Below are positions 7,469 through 16,080 of a stretch of DNA of 53,525 nt, in pieces. Position 1 is the first letter of the stretch; every line of letters begins with the position of its first letter. The stretch comes from Pyrinomonadaceae bacterium. Lineage in GTDB: Bacteria > Acidobacteriota > Blastocatellia > Pyrinomonadales > Pyrinomonadaceae. Location of the stretch: assembly GCA_022843305.1 (NCBI GenBank), contig JALHNX010000011.1, forward strand, positions 1 to 53,525. The letters run 5' to 3'. The position numbers and the translations under genes were made by a program. The notes under the pieces are model-generated. The model was given only the letters and a program-made list of their open reading frames with translations, made no database searches and was not told where the DNA came from.

Positions 7469-8464
7469 ATGACCCTTTTAGAAGAAAACACGGAAAAAGC
7501 TGTTCAATATCTGTTCGGCGAACTTGATGAAGCAGAGCGCGACACGCTCGAAGACCGCATTTTTTCCGAAGATGAATTTGGTATTTTTCTCAGCGCGGTC
7601 GAAAAAGACCTGATTGACGATTATGCGCGCGGCGAGATGGATTCCGCTTTGCGGCAAAGATTTGAACGAAATTATCTGACTTCGCCAAGCCGGCGCGAAA
7701 AAGTGCGCGTCGCAGAAATTCTGCAAAAAGAAGTTTTCGCTGAAAAAGAAATTTTCGCCCCCGTCGTTGTAACGGAAGCAAAACCCTCATTCTGGCAGAC
7801 GCTCGCGGAATTTTTCCGCGTTCCGAATCTGGCTCTGGCGGGCGGTTTGGCGGCAATCTTGCTTTTTGTTTTGCTTGGCGGCTGGATTTTATTACGACAA
7901 TCGCCGGATGCGCCGGAAATCGTCAAAGACGACAACACGAATCTGCAGATACATATTCCGACACCGCAAATGCCCGAAAATCAGCCGGACAATGAAAACT
8001 TGAACACGATACCGCCGCCGGAAAACACGAATAAACCGTCAAATGTCGAAAACAAAACGCCTGAGAAGAAAGTTTTGCCCGCCAATTCGCCGACTGAAAA
8101 GCGCGAAACCGTGCCGCCCGCGCCGCCGCGCATCTTTTTCGCCACGCTGCTGCCTCTGACGCGAAGCGGCGATAAGCCCGTTTTGACGATTCCGAAAAAT
8201 AGTGAAACCGTGCGGCTGCGCGTTGTTCACGATAATCTCCAGCCGTTTGCCAGATACCGCGCCGAAGTTCGCAATCAAAACGGCAATCTGATTTTCAGCC
8301 GCGAGATTTCTGTCAATGAGAAAACCGTCGCGCGTCCCGTGACCTTAAATCTCAAAAGCGCGGCACTCGCTGCCGGTTCTTACGAACTGACATTGAGCGG
8401 CATCACTGACGAAAACCGCACCGAAGAAATAAAATTTTATAATTTTACCGTCCGGAAAAAGTAA
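7469..8464 (+). CDS. Single-pass membrane anti-sigma-like protein
   Basis: A 331-residue protein, probably a membrane anti-sigma factor or sigma-associated sensor. Residues 1-95 are a charged helical cytoplasmic domain (VQYLFGELDEAERDTLEDR, DDYARGEM) of the kind placed after sigma genes in acidobacteria. It lacks the HxxxCxxC zinc motif of classical anti-sigma domains. A transmembrane helix spans about 121-142 (LAGGLAAILLFVLLGGWILL). A Pro/Asn-rich extracytoplasmic linker (about 150-215) leads to a C-terminal beta-type domain. The ATG at 7469 is chosen because upstream codons cover the promoter-like motif and make an unlikely N-terminus. The neighbours suggest control by the upstream sigma factor. 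Confidence 0.7.
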   Translation: MTLLEENTEKAVQYLFGELDEAERDTLEDRIFSEDEFGIFLSAVEKDLIDDYARGEMDSALRQRFERNYLTSPSRREKVRVAEILQKEVFAEKEIFAPVVVTEAKPSFWQTLAEFFRVPNLALAGGLAAILLFVLLGGWILLRQSPDAPEIVKDDNTNLQIHIPTPQMPENQPDNENLNTIPPPENTNKPSNVENKTPEKKVLPANSPTEKRETVPPAPPRIFFATLLPLTRSGDKPVLTIPKNSETVRLRVVHDNLQPFARYRAEVRNQNGNLIFSREISVNEKTVARPVTLNLKSAALAAGSYELTLSGITDENRTEEIKFYNFTVRKK

Positions 8465-8553
8465 AAATAAACAAAAAATAAATCTTCGTTAAGTTAAAGA
8501 TATTCAGGAGTTTACAAACTTGAATGTCTTTTTTTCATTTTACTGAAAAAAAT

Positions 8554-8583
8554 TTGCGATACGTTTTTCCATTTTTCCGCAGT
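8554..8583 (+). promoter_or_regulatory. Repeated promoter-like motif, copy 2
   Basis: TTGCGATACG at 8554-8563, with CAGT at 8580-8583 and TTGAAGGC just after. It matches the motif at 7381-7410 in sequence and spacing. It lies 105 bp before the ATG at 8659 of the secreted two-domain gene, in an otherwise AT-rich 190-bp spacer. Confidence 0.55.
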
Positions 8584-8658
8584 TCTAATTGAAGGCTGAG
8601 TTAAGAGAATTTTTCAGCTTAAATTTTTTGAGGAACAGTAAAAAGAGGAGAAATGACA

Positions 8659-9579
8659 ATGAAAAATAATAAATTATATAACGCAGCAAAAAGAACGGTT
8701 TTATCAGTGGTCGCGGTTTTGACGATTTTCGCCGGAGCGGCGCTCGCCGACGACATCAAGCTCGATATGGAAGGCACGACGGCGACGATTCCGAAAGGCA
8801 ACACGGTAACCCGAAAGATTTACGGCATCCCGAAATTCGGCGGAACTTTGAAAATGAAATACAAATGGCACGCCGTTAATATTATTCCGAACACGTTTAA
8901 TCCGCTGAAAGTGGTCGTCAAACACGGTTCGACGATTTTGAATACGAAAACGTCCTGCTATTCGACGCATTCCAACAAAACGCCGAAATGCGACCTGAAT
9001 TTGAACGTCAGTCAGGATGAAGCCGAAAAAACCGGCAACTGGACGATCGAAATAACCAATAACAGCAACGACGAAGTGATCGCCTTCAACATCGAAAAAG
9101 GCAGCGATATCAACCCGCTGGTATCGAATTTTAGAAGCGTCTATACGCCGAACTGCCCGAACACGGTCAATCTCGACCTCGAAGGCGCGGGAACGACGAC
9201 GATCACCAAAGGCGGCATCGTGACGCGCAAGCTCTTCGGCATCGGCAAATCGGCGGGTGTTTTGAGACTTCGCGCCAAATGGCACGCCGTTAATATCATC
9301 CCGAACACGTTTAACGGGCTGAAGATCGAACTGCTCAAACCGAACGGCGCGGTCGCGCAGAGCGGAACATATTATTCGTTCCATTCGAATAAAACGCCGA
9401 AATTCGATCTGACCTACAATATGAACGCCGCGGATGCCGCGCTGCCGGGAAACTGGTCTTTGAGAATTACCAACAACAGCAACGACGAAACCATCGGTTT
9501 CAACATCACCAAAGAAAGCGGCGACATCAATCCGTTAGTGCCGAGTTTTAACAGCACATACAAAGCAAACTGCCCGTAA
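8659..9579 (+). CDS. Secreted protein with two tandem homologous beta-domains
   Basis: A 306-residue protein with a signal peptide (TVLSVVAVLTIFAGAALA) and two tandem copies of a domain of about 130 residues (about 33-165 and 172-306). Each has a xKGxxVTRK(I/L)(Y/F)GI start, the strictly repeated WHAVNIIPNTFN, a SNKTPK(C/F)DL segment, GNW(T/S) and ITNNSNDExI(A/G)FNI, and ends INPLV. Copy 1 has extra cysteines (TSCYS, PKCDL). The all-beta look recalls pre-peptidase C-terminal-type domains, but I do not recognise the family. The ATG at 8659 fits the GAGGAG at 8645-8650 better than the ATG at 8653. A terminator follows, so it can be a single transcript from the 8554 motif. Confidence 0.75.
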   Translation: MKNNKLYNAAKRTVLSVVAVLTIFAGAALADDIKLDMEGTTATIPKGNTVTRKIYGIPKFGGTLKMKYKWHAVNIIPNTFNPLKVVVKHGSTILNTKTSCYSTHSNKTPKCDLNLNVSQDEAEKTGNWTIEITNNSNDEVIAFNIEKGSDINPLVSNFRSVYTPNCPNTVNLDLEGAGTTTITKGGIVTRKLFGIGKSAGVLRLRAKWHAVNIIPNTFNGLKIELLKPNGAVAQSGTYYSFHSNKTPKFDLTYNMNAADAALPGNWSLRITNNSNDETIGFNITKESGDINPLVPSFNSTYKANCP

Positions 9580-9593
9580 TTTCATGGAAATGC

Positions 9594-9634
9594 AGAGAAA
9601 CGGCTTTTATTGAACAAAGCCGTTTCTCTTTTTC
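9594..9634 (+). terminator. Rho-independent terminator after the two-domain gene
   Basis: AGAGAAACGGCTTT (9594-9607) pairs with AAAGCCGTTTCTCT (9616-9629), a 14-bp perfect stem with an 8-base loop followed by a T run. It separates the secreted-protein gene from the barrel gene. Confidence 0.92.
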
Positions 9635-9681
9635 GATTTACAAACCTTCACGCCAAACCTTTAAAAAAATGGAGTAAAGAA

Positions 9682-11865
9682 ATGAATAAAGCAAAAAGCA
9701 GACTGTTTTTCGGCAAAAAGTTTCGGCATAAATTTATCGCTTTTGCAATTATTTTCGCGGTCATTCCGTTTTTTACCGCCAACGCCGGAAACGATGCGGA
9801 AACAATTTCGGTCAACGCGGATTTCAGCGGGCGCGAGGTTTTGCCGACTGAAAATATCGCGCTTACTTTTAATCGTGAAATAAAATCAAACGAAGGTCGC
9901 GTGGCAGTTTTCATTGGCGACACCGATCTGACTTCGCTGTTCGTTTTTAACGGTCAAACCGCCGAATACAAACCGCGTTTCGCGCCGCTGCCGGTCGGAG
10001 AAAGCGTTTTGACGGTTTATCTTGTCGCGCCGGACGGAAACTGGAAAACGCTCGCTGAATTGCCGTTAAAAGTCAAAGCCGAAGAAACCGCCGCCGTCGA
10101 AAATACCGAAACGCAAAGCCAACCCGAAACGACAACGAAGAAAACGAGCCTCGAATTTACCCCGAATGTTTCGCTCAATTTTAAAGGTCAAAATCAAACT
10201 CTGACCTTTCCGCGCGAATCCGCGCCCGAGAGAAATCCGTTTACCGATCTCGCGGGACAAGGCTCTTTCGTACTGAAGGTTTCGCGGCGCGGTTGGAATT
10301 TCGGGAGTCAGTTCGATCTGGCAGGTTCGAGTTTTCAGCAGGAAGCCCTGCGTTTCGGCGAATTGAAGGAAGAAGCGCCGCAGATTGATCTGTCGAGCTT
10401 TCTGATCGAGCTTTCAAAGGGACGTTTCAAGGTGAATTTCGGACACGTTTCGTTCGGCTCGAACCGTCATTTGATCAACAGTTTTTCGAGCCGCGGAATC
10501 AGCGTTACCATTCCCGCCGGTAAGCAGAACGAGATTTCATTTGCCGCGATGAACGGAACTTCAATCGTCGGTTTCGGCAATTTTCCCGGCATCACGCGGC
10601 GCAAACACAGCCTCGTCAGCACGACTTTTGCGCGTGAATTTTTTGAAAAACGCCCCGCAGGTTTGCGCGTCGAATTTTCCGTGATGCGCGGTTCGCTGCT
10701 GCCTTTGACGAATTTGAATCAGGGCGAAGTCAACGATGCGGAAAAAAGTCTGGGTTTCGGCTTTAAGGTCATCGGCAGCGATACACAGCAGCGTTTGCGA
10801 TGGGAATTCGGCATCACGCGCAGTAAATTTACGAATCCGCCAGACCCTTTGCTCGAACAAAATCAGGAAGTAACGCCGATCCGCGAAGTCTGGCGCACGG
10901 CGCGCTACGGCGAGATCAGTTTCGATTTTATCCGAAACGCGAAAATTTGGAGCGACCGGACTCTGAAATTGACCGGAACTTTCCGCCACGAAGAAATCGA
11001 GCCGCTTTATCGAAGCATCGGCGTTTCGACGCAAGCCGACCGTCATCAGAATCAATTCGAGGTAACGGCGACTTTGGGAGGAATGAATTTCACTTACGGA
11101 AATCTGCGCGACCGCGACAATCTCAATAATCTGGCTTCGATCCTGAAAACTTTGAACCGGCGGCAGAACGCGATTTTCGCGTTTCCGATGAATTCGTTCT
11201 TTACGCCGTCAAAACCGATAAAATGGCTGCCGCAGATTTCCTACACATACGATTTCGTCCATCAATTCGGCGCGTTTCTGCCCGTCAACGGCGAATTCCG
11301 CGACTTGTCACAGGTTCCCGATCAGAAAAATTTCGCGCACGCATTTAACGCCGTCTGGCAGTTTTCCGAAAAATTCAACATCGCCTATCGCTACAACCGC
11401 GCCTTTCAGGACAACCGCCAACCGGGACGCGAAATCGCCGATTTTCGGAGCGCGGTCAACGCTTTTACGGTCGGCACAAAACCGTTTAAGGATTTGGATT
11501 TGGATTTTGAATTGAGTCAGGAACGGCAGAAAAATTTTGAACAGCCGCGCATTGACCGCACATTTCGGTTTGGAACAAAAGCCGTCTGGCGCACGCCTTT
11601 TTTGAAGAATTCGGTTTTTAATACGAATATTTCGACGACCCTCGCGGGCGACACGGGAAATTTGAACGACGCGCGCAACCTCGAATTCGACGTGCAGTGG
11701 GCTTACAAATTCGGCTTCGGCACAAAGAAATACAAAAAGATGGAAGCGCAGTTTTTCATCCGCTACGCCAACCGCTACGGCGACACGTTCGAGCGGGTAA
11801 CGTTTGTCAACAATTTCAACAAAACGCAGGCATTTAACTTCGGCTTGAACTTTAATGTTTTCTGA
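9682..11865 (+). CDS. Outer-membrane beta-barrel-like protein
   Basis: A 727-residue exported protein of unknown function. Residues about 15-40 are a signal sequence (FIAFAIIFAVIPFFTANAG). An N-terminal Ig-like domain follows (about 45-140: NADFSGREVLPTENIALTF, then VLTVYLVAPDGNW). After a Thr/Glu-rich linker, the remainder (about 180-727) alternates short polar and aromatic strands such as WNFGSQFDLAG, RFKVNFGHVSFGS and FNIAYRYNRAFQD. The C-terminal strand AFNFGLNFNVF ends in Phe, as in outer-membrane barrels. The start at 9682 has GGAG at 9671; the upstream in-frame codons overlap the terminator. The next secreted gene starts 29 bp downstream, suggesting an operon. Confidence 0.75.
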   Translation: MNKAKSRLFFGKKFRHKFIAFAIIFAVIPFFTANAGNDAETISVNADFSGREVLPTENIALTFNREIKSNEGRVAVFIGDTDLTSLFVFNGQTAEYKPRFAPLPVGESVLTVYLVAPDGNWKTLAELPLKVKAEETAAVENTETQSQPETTTKKTSLEFTPNVSLNFKGQNQTLTFPRESAPERNPFTDLAGQGSFVLKVSRRGWNFGSQFDLAGSSFQQEALRFGELKEEAPQIDLSSFLIELSKGRFKVNFGHVSFGSNRHLINSFSSRGISVTIPAGKQNEISFAAMNGTSIVGFGNFPGITRRKHSLVSTTFAREFFEKRPAGLRVEFSVMRGSLLPLTNLNQGEVNDAEKSLGFGFKVIGSDTQQRLRWEFGITRSKFTNPPDPLLEQNQEVTPIREVWRTARYGEISFDFIRNAKIWSDRTLKLTGTFRHEEIEPLYRSIGVSTQADRHQNQFEVTATLGGMNFTYGNLRDRDNLNNLASILKTLNRRQNAIFAFPMNSFFTPSKPIKWLPQISYTYDFVHQFGAFLPVNGEFRDLSQVPDQKNFAHAFNAVWQFSEKFNIAYRYNRAFQDNRQPGREIADFRSAVNAFTVGTKPFKDLDLDFELSQERQKNFEQPRIDRTFRFGTKAVWRTPFLKNSVFNTNISTTLAGDTGNLNDARNLEFDVQWAYKFGFGTKKYKKMEAQFFIRYANRYGDTFERVTFVNNFNKTQAFNFGLNFNVF

Positions 11866-11894
11866 TTAGTCAGTTTTTTGATTCGGGGGGCACA

Positions 11895-13154
11895 ATGAAC
11901 AAAATAGCAACAATCGCATTTTTATTTTTCGGTTTTTCAATTTTTACAACGGTTTCAGCGCAAACCATCGCAGTCAATCCGACGGGCGTGAACGTCAATT
12001 CGCAAAATCCGACGACCGTTTTTCTGACATTCGGACAAATTCCCGCCGGTTATTTTCCCGCCGAAGCGATCTGGTGCGGCGAACTTGTTCCGGCAATGCC
12101 GCCCGCGCTTGGTCTGCAATGTCGTCCGGGAACGATCTACGGCGCACTGCCGGCGCGTTTCAATCGCTCGACACCGAGCGGAAATTCAGGTTTTACGGAC
12201 ATTATGGCGATTCCGCCGTCGGTCGTCCGCCGCGCTTATCAAGCCGCCGTCCAAGGCGAAAGTGCCGGATTTTTCTACGTCCGCCGGTTCGTTTCAACTG
12301 CAGGTGGTCCCGATCAATTCGTCAATGTTACTTGCCGGATGACGGGCGGCGGCGCACGCGTGCCGTTCGCGCTGACAAATGTCGAACTCAAAACGCCGAA
12401 AGGCGAACCGATCCTTTTTCTCAAAGCGGACGAAAAACTTCCCGAAATCGTCGCGGAAATTCAATATAACGGAACGGGCAGATTAAAAGGACGCTGGGAA
12501 ATCGTCCAACCCGGCGAAGAATTGCCGGATGATAGAGACTTGCTGACCGAGGCGACTCTGCCGCTCGAACAGCGCGGAACGCAGCGGCGATATACGCAAA
12601 TCGCACGATTTAACGAATTTCTCCAACCGCTCGGAAAATATAAACTCCCGCTGAAAATAACTACTCGCATTCCGACTCTTGCGGCGGGACAATATCTTTT
12701 ACTTCTGAGAATCGAAGCGACGGACGATAAGGAATCCGATTCGAATTTAGCGGTTCTCGGCGTTGGCAGCGGTATCGTGCACAGCGGCGCAGTCGCTTCT
12801 TTTCCGATGCCGACGCTCAAATTTTTTGTTTCCGGCGAAGACATCAAAGAAAAATGGGCGGACACGGCACTCGTTTTTCCGCCGACAAACACGGCGGTTG
12901 AAAAGGGGCAGCCGTTGATCTTTACGTGGAAAGAATTGCCGGATGCGACCGCTTACCGGCTCGAAGTTTTGGACGAAAGTGAAAAAGTAATTCTTTCGGC
13001 AATCACGCTCGCACCGACTAATTCATACCGCGCGCCGTCCTGGTTCTGGGAAAGATACGGCGCAAGCGGTCTGGCGTGGCGCGTTATTGCGATTGATGAA
13101 AGCGGAAAGCTCATCAGCCAAACAAAAGCGCGGAAATTATTAATTTCAAAATAA
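11895..13154 (+). CDS. Secreted hypothetical protein, likely partner of the upstream barrel protein
   Basis: A 419-residue protein with a clear signal peptide (IATIAFLFFGFSIFTTVSA). I do not recognise a family. The first third (about 24-150) reads like a beta-sandwich (IAVNPTGVNVNSQNPTTVFLTFG). The middle part has EIQYNGTGRLKGRWEIVQPG, typical of extracellular Ig-like modules. The C-terminal part (about 330-419) resembles a fibronectin-III-like domain (PLIFTWKELPDATAYRLEV, then LAWRVIAID). It lies 29 bp after the barrel gene with a GGGGGG just before the ATG, so the two are probably co-transcribed and may form one envelope assembly. A bidirectional terminator overlaps its stop. Confidence 0.7.
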   Translation: MNKIATIAFLFFGFSIFTTVSAQTIAVNPTGVNVNSQNPTTVFLTFGQIPAGYFPAEAIWCGELVPAMPPALGLQCRPGTIYGALPARFNRSTPSGNSGFTDIMAIPPSVVRRAYQAAVQGESAGFFYVRRFVSTAGGPDQFVNVTCRMTGGGARVPFALTNVELKTPKGEPILFLKADEKLPEIVAEIQYNGTGRLKGRWEIVQPGEELPDDRDLLTEATLPLEQRGTQRRYTQIARFNEFLQPLGKYKLPLKITTRIPTLAAGQYLLLLRIEATDDKESDSNLAVLGVGSGIVHSGAVASFPMPTLKFFVSGEDIKEKWADTALVFPPTNTAVEKGQPLIFTWKELPDATAYRLEVLDESEKVILSAITLAPTNSYRAPSWFWERYGASGLAWRVIAIDESGKLISQTKARKLLISK

Positions 13155-13166
13155 TTTCCGCGCTTT
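13125..13166. terminator. Bidirectional terminator between convergent genes
   Basis: AAAGCGCGGAAATTATT (13125-13141) pairs perfectly with AATAATTTCCGCGCTTT (13150-13166) over 17 bp with an 8-base loop. The stem includes the stop codon of the plus-strand gene and lies 28 bp from the end of the minus-strand dehydrogenase gene. Confidence 0.85.
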
Positions 13167-13194
13167 ATACAAGAATTTCCGCATTTAACACGGT

Positions 13195-14532
13195 TTATAA
13201 TCTGACGATTTTTGCTTTGCTGCCGTTGCGAATTTCTTCTTTCAAAGCATTGCGCGTGTCAACGATGACTTTCGACAGTTCGCAGACGCGCTTGTAATCT
13301 ACGCCCGAATGCTCGGTGCAGATGACAACACAATCGGCTGATTCCAATAAATCGTCGGTCAGTTCCTGATTGTAGAGCGGTTCGCCGTCGCCGATCGTGT
13401 AGGCGTGGTCGAACGTCACTTCTTCGACAAAATCATCGTGATAGACGACTTCCGCGCCGCGTGACCGAAGCAGATCAATCACCGAAAGCGCCGGCGATTC
13501 GCGCATATCGTCAATGTCTTTTTTATACGCCACACCCAAAATCAGGATTTTCGCGCCTTTGACCGATTTTTCGTTATCGTTCAGAGCGTCGCGCACGAGT
13601 CCGGCGACATATTTCGGCATTCCCGAATTGATCTGTTCCGCAAGCGTGATAAATTGCGAATCGAAACCGTGCTGCCGCGCCTTCCAACTTAAATAATGCG
13701 GGTCAAGGGGGATGCAGTGTCCGCCGATTCCGGGTCCGGGATAAAACGGCATAAAGCCGAACGGTTTGGTCGCCGCCGCGCGGACGACTTCCCAACTGTC
13801 AATGCCGAGCGCGTTGCAGACCTTCGCCATTTCGTTCGCCATTCCGATATTGATGGCGCGGAAAGTGTTTTCCCAAAGTTTGCAGGCTTCGGCAACCCGC
13901 GCACTTGAAACAGCGTGAACATTTTCGACGATTTTTGCATAAAGTTCGGCGGAAACTTCGGTCGAATCCTGTCCGACACCGCCGACGACTTTTGTAATGT
14001 TGTGCGTCTGAAACTGCGGATTGCCCGGATCAACGCGTTCGGGCGAAAACGCGAGCAGAAAATCTTCGTCGAGTTTTAAGCCGGCTTCTTCGATCATCGG
14101 CTGGAGAACTTCGTCGGTCGTGCCGGGATAAGTTGTTGATTCTAAAATCACGAGCTGACCGCGCCGCGCATATTTTTTGATTTGCTCGCCCGCCGCGAGA
14201 ATATATGACATATCCGGGTCTTTCGTTTTCCTGAGCGGTGTCGGAACACAGATGATAATAACGTCGCAATTTTTCAGCTCGGAAAAATCGGTCGTCGCCG
14301 TAAATTTTTCCGCTTTTAACGCTTCCCGGACTTTTTCCGAAGGCACGTCAACAATGTGCGATGTGCCTTGATTGAGGGCTTCGACCTTTTTCGCGTCAAC
14401 CTCGAAACCGACGGTCGGAAAACCTTTCAAGGCAAATTCGATAATCAGCGGCAGACCGACATAACCGAGTCCGATGACACCGATTTGCGCGTTTTTTTCT
14501 GTAATAAGATTTTTTAATTCGTCTTTAACCAT
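13195..14532 (-). CDS. wecC: Nucleotide-sugar dehydrogenase (UDP-ManNAc dehydrogenase type)
   Basis: UDP-glucose/GDP-mannose dehydrogenase family; NAD-dependent two-step oxidation of a UDP-sugar to the uronic acid. It is 445 residues. N-terminal Rossmann domain with IGVIGLGYVGLP (17-28) and ICVPTPLRK. Middle domain with Lys218 and Asn222 in ACKLWENTFRAINI, and catalytic Cys273 in PGIGGHCIPLDP. C-terminal domain with GVAYKKDIDDMRESP. The GGHCIPLDP form is typical of the UDP-ManNAc/UDP-GlcNAc dehydrogenase subgroup, which fits wecB at 2159-3256, but the substrate is not fixed by sequence. The start at 14532 (MVKDELKN) is preferred over the longer frame. Confidence 0.88.
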   Translation of the reverse strand: MVKDELKNLITEKNAQIGVIGLGYVGLPLIIEFALKGFPTVGFEVDAKKVEALNQGTSHIVDVPSEKVREALKAEKFTATTDFSELKNCDVIIICVPTPLRKTKDPDMSYILAAGEQIKKYARRGQLVILESTTYPGTTDEVLQPMIEEAGLKLDEDFLLAFSPERVDPGNPQFQTHNITKVVGGVGQDSTEVSAELYAKIVENVHAVSSARVAEACKLWENTFRAINIGMANEMAKVCNALGIDSWEVVRAAATKPFGFMPFYPGPGIGGHCIPLDPHYLSWKARQHGFDSQFITLAEQINSGMPKYVAGLVRDALNDNEKSVKGAKILILGVAYKKDIDDMRESPALSVIDLLRSRGAEVVYHDDFVEEVTFDHAYTIGDGEPLYNQELTDDLLESADCVVICTEHSGVDYKRVCELSKVIVDTRNALKEEIRNGSKAKIVRL

Positions 14533-14754
14533 TTTTATTATTCGTTTGAAGTCAAAATATAAATACTTAATCAATAAGGATTTATTTTATGTGAATCGAG
14601 AGATTTTTTTCACAAAGTTTTAATCTAAGTGATGAAATTTCGATAGTCAAGATGCTAGTCATCATCGGTCATTTATATGTTACAATGTTTCAGCGCATCT
14701 TTTACCGCGCTTCATAATAAAATTCTCAATCGTCTTGAATATCCAGCCAAATTT

Positions 14755-15975
14755 ATGAATTTTGAAGTCAATTCGACCAATCCGGTCGTCAAAGCCGTCA
14801 TCACCGGAACCGCTCCGCCGCCTGCCAAACTTGCCGCCGCGCGCGGAATGCTGCCGCTGCCGCAAAACGATCTGCTCGAAATTCTGGTCGCGCTCGCCGC
14901 CGGAAGCGACTCGGAACTTGCCAGAATTGCGCGGGAAACCTTATCGGCGCAGGACGATTCGGCAATCAAGCAAGCCGTCGGGTCAAACGAAATCGCGCCG
15001 CGTGTGCTGGATTTTTTCGTGGATTTCGAGAATCTGCCCGCCGAGATTTACGAAACGATCCTGCAAAATCCGAAAACGCCCGAACAAACGATTGTCAAAT
15101 TTGCGCGAAAAACGACCAAAGGCGATCTGCTCGAACTTATTTCGTTTAACGAACAACGCCTGATTCAAAATCCGGCGATCATCGAAGCGATTATCGCCAA
15201 CCCGTATCGCACGGCGGAAGCCGAACGCCGCGCACAGGAAATCAAGCGCGAGTTTTTTGAAAAAGAACGCGGCGCACAGCAGATTGCCAGCGAGTTTCGC
15301 GCACAGGGCAAGGAAGCCGCAGCGGAATTTATCGAAACGGCGGATTTTGTCAAAAATCTCGACGAAACGGATTTGAGTTTTGAAGACGCGATTCTGCTCG
15401 CCTCGCACATCGAAGTTCCCGACACGGAGATTGACGATTCGTGGCTGTCGCTCGATCTGATCGAAGAACTCTATGAGGAAACCGAAGAACAGCGCGAAGC
15501 AATCGTCAATAAAATTCTCGGCGAATTGAGGTTCGAAGATGAAGATTCGGTTTCGGGCGAGCGCGTTTCGATGATCAACCGGATTTTGAAGATGGGAATG
15601 AAAGACCGTATGAGGCTGGCGATGAAGGGCGATCGCGAAGCCCGCAATGTTCTGATCCGCGATCCGAACCGGATTGTTGCGCAGGCGGTCGTGCAAAACC
15701 CGAAAATCACCGAAAACGAGGTCGAAAAGATCGCTTCGATGAAGACCGTTCCCGAAGAAGTTTTGCGGCTTATCGCCATTAACCGGACGTGGGCGCGAAA
15801 TTATCAGATTATGTATAAACTCGCCCAGAATCCGCGCACGCCGATTTCCAATGCGATAACCATTCTGACTCGTTTGCAGATTCGCGATCTATTATCATTA
15901 TCAAAAAACCGCAATGTTTCCGATGCCATCCGCAAACAGGCTTTGCGTTTGGCAACCGCCCGAACCGGAAGATAG
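14755..15975 (+). CDS. Helical-repeat (HEAT/LRV-like) protein of unknown function
   Basis: A 406-residue, all-helical, acidic cytoplasmic protein with no signal or membrane segment. It shows weak tandem helical repeats of the LRV/HEAT type: LPAEIYETILQNPKTPEQTIV, then LIRDPNRIVAQAVVQNPKIT, then MYKLAQNPRTPISNAI. The motif LxNP(K/R)T recurs. The middle (about 160-230) is a charged coiled-coil-like stretch. The ATG at 14755 (MNFEVNS) is the best start, although no clear Shine-Dalgarno precedes it. It is probably a protein-interaction scaffold. It stands alone between a minus-strand gene and a convergent DUF2227 gene. Confidence 0.6.
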   Translation: MNFEVNSTNPVVKAVITGTAPPPAKLAAARGMLPLPQNDLLEILVALAAGSDSELARIARETLSAQDDSAIKQAVGSNEIAPRVLDFFVDFENLPAEIYETILQNPKTPEQTIVKFARKTTKGDLLELISFNEQRLIQNPAIIEAIIANPYRTAEAERRAQEIKREFFEKERGAQQIASEFRAQGKEAAAEFIETADFVKNLDETDLSFEDAILLASHIEVPDTEIDDSWLSLDLIEELYEETEEQREAIVNKILGELRFEDEDSVSGERVSMINRILKMGMKDRMRLAMKGDREARNVLIRDPNRIVAQAVVQNPKITENEVEKIASMKTVPEEVLRLIAINRTWARNYQIMYKLAQNPRTPISNAITILTRLQIRDLLSLSKNRNVSDAIRKQALRLATARTGR

Positions 15976-15978
15976 TTC

Positions 15979-16080
15979 GATTTTGGATTGAAAAAGATTG
16001 ATTCATTGATTCATTGATTCATTTGCGAAATGAATCAATGAATCAATGAATCAATGAATCAATTATCCAAATCCAAAATC
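15979..16080. repeat. Intergenic inverted repeat, outer GATTTTGGATT, inner GATTCATT units
   Basis: Outer arms GATTTTGGATT (15979-15989) and ATCCAAATCCAAAATC (to 16080). Inner arms are GATTCATT units against AATGAATC units around the core CATTTGCGAAATG, which is also the core of the repeat at 6628-6781. It fills the space between two convergent genes and overlaps the DUF2227 stop codon. It could act as a bidirectional terminator. Confidence 0.88.

Noticed and set aside
8704..9384. 226-codon frame on the minus strand inside the two-domain secreted gene
   Set aside because: Antisense shadow of a clearly coding plus-strand gene with signal peptide and internal domain repeats; no family features, Arg/Asp/Val-rich shadow composition.
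14983..15696. 237-codon frame on the minus strand inside the helical-repeat gene
   Set aside because: Antisense of a plus-strand coding sequence; no start signal and Phe/Arg-rich shadow composition.
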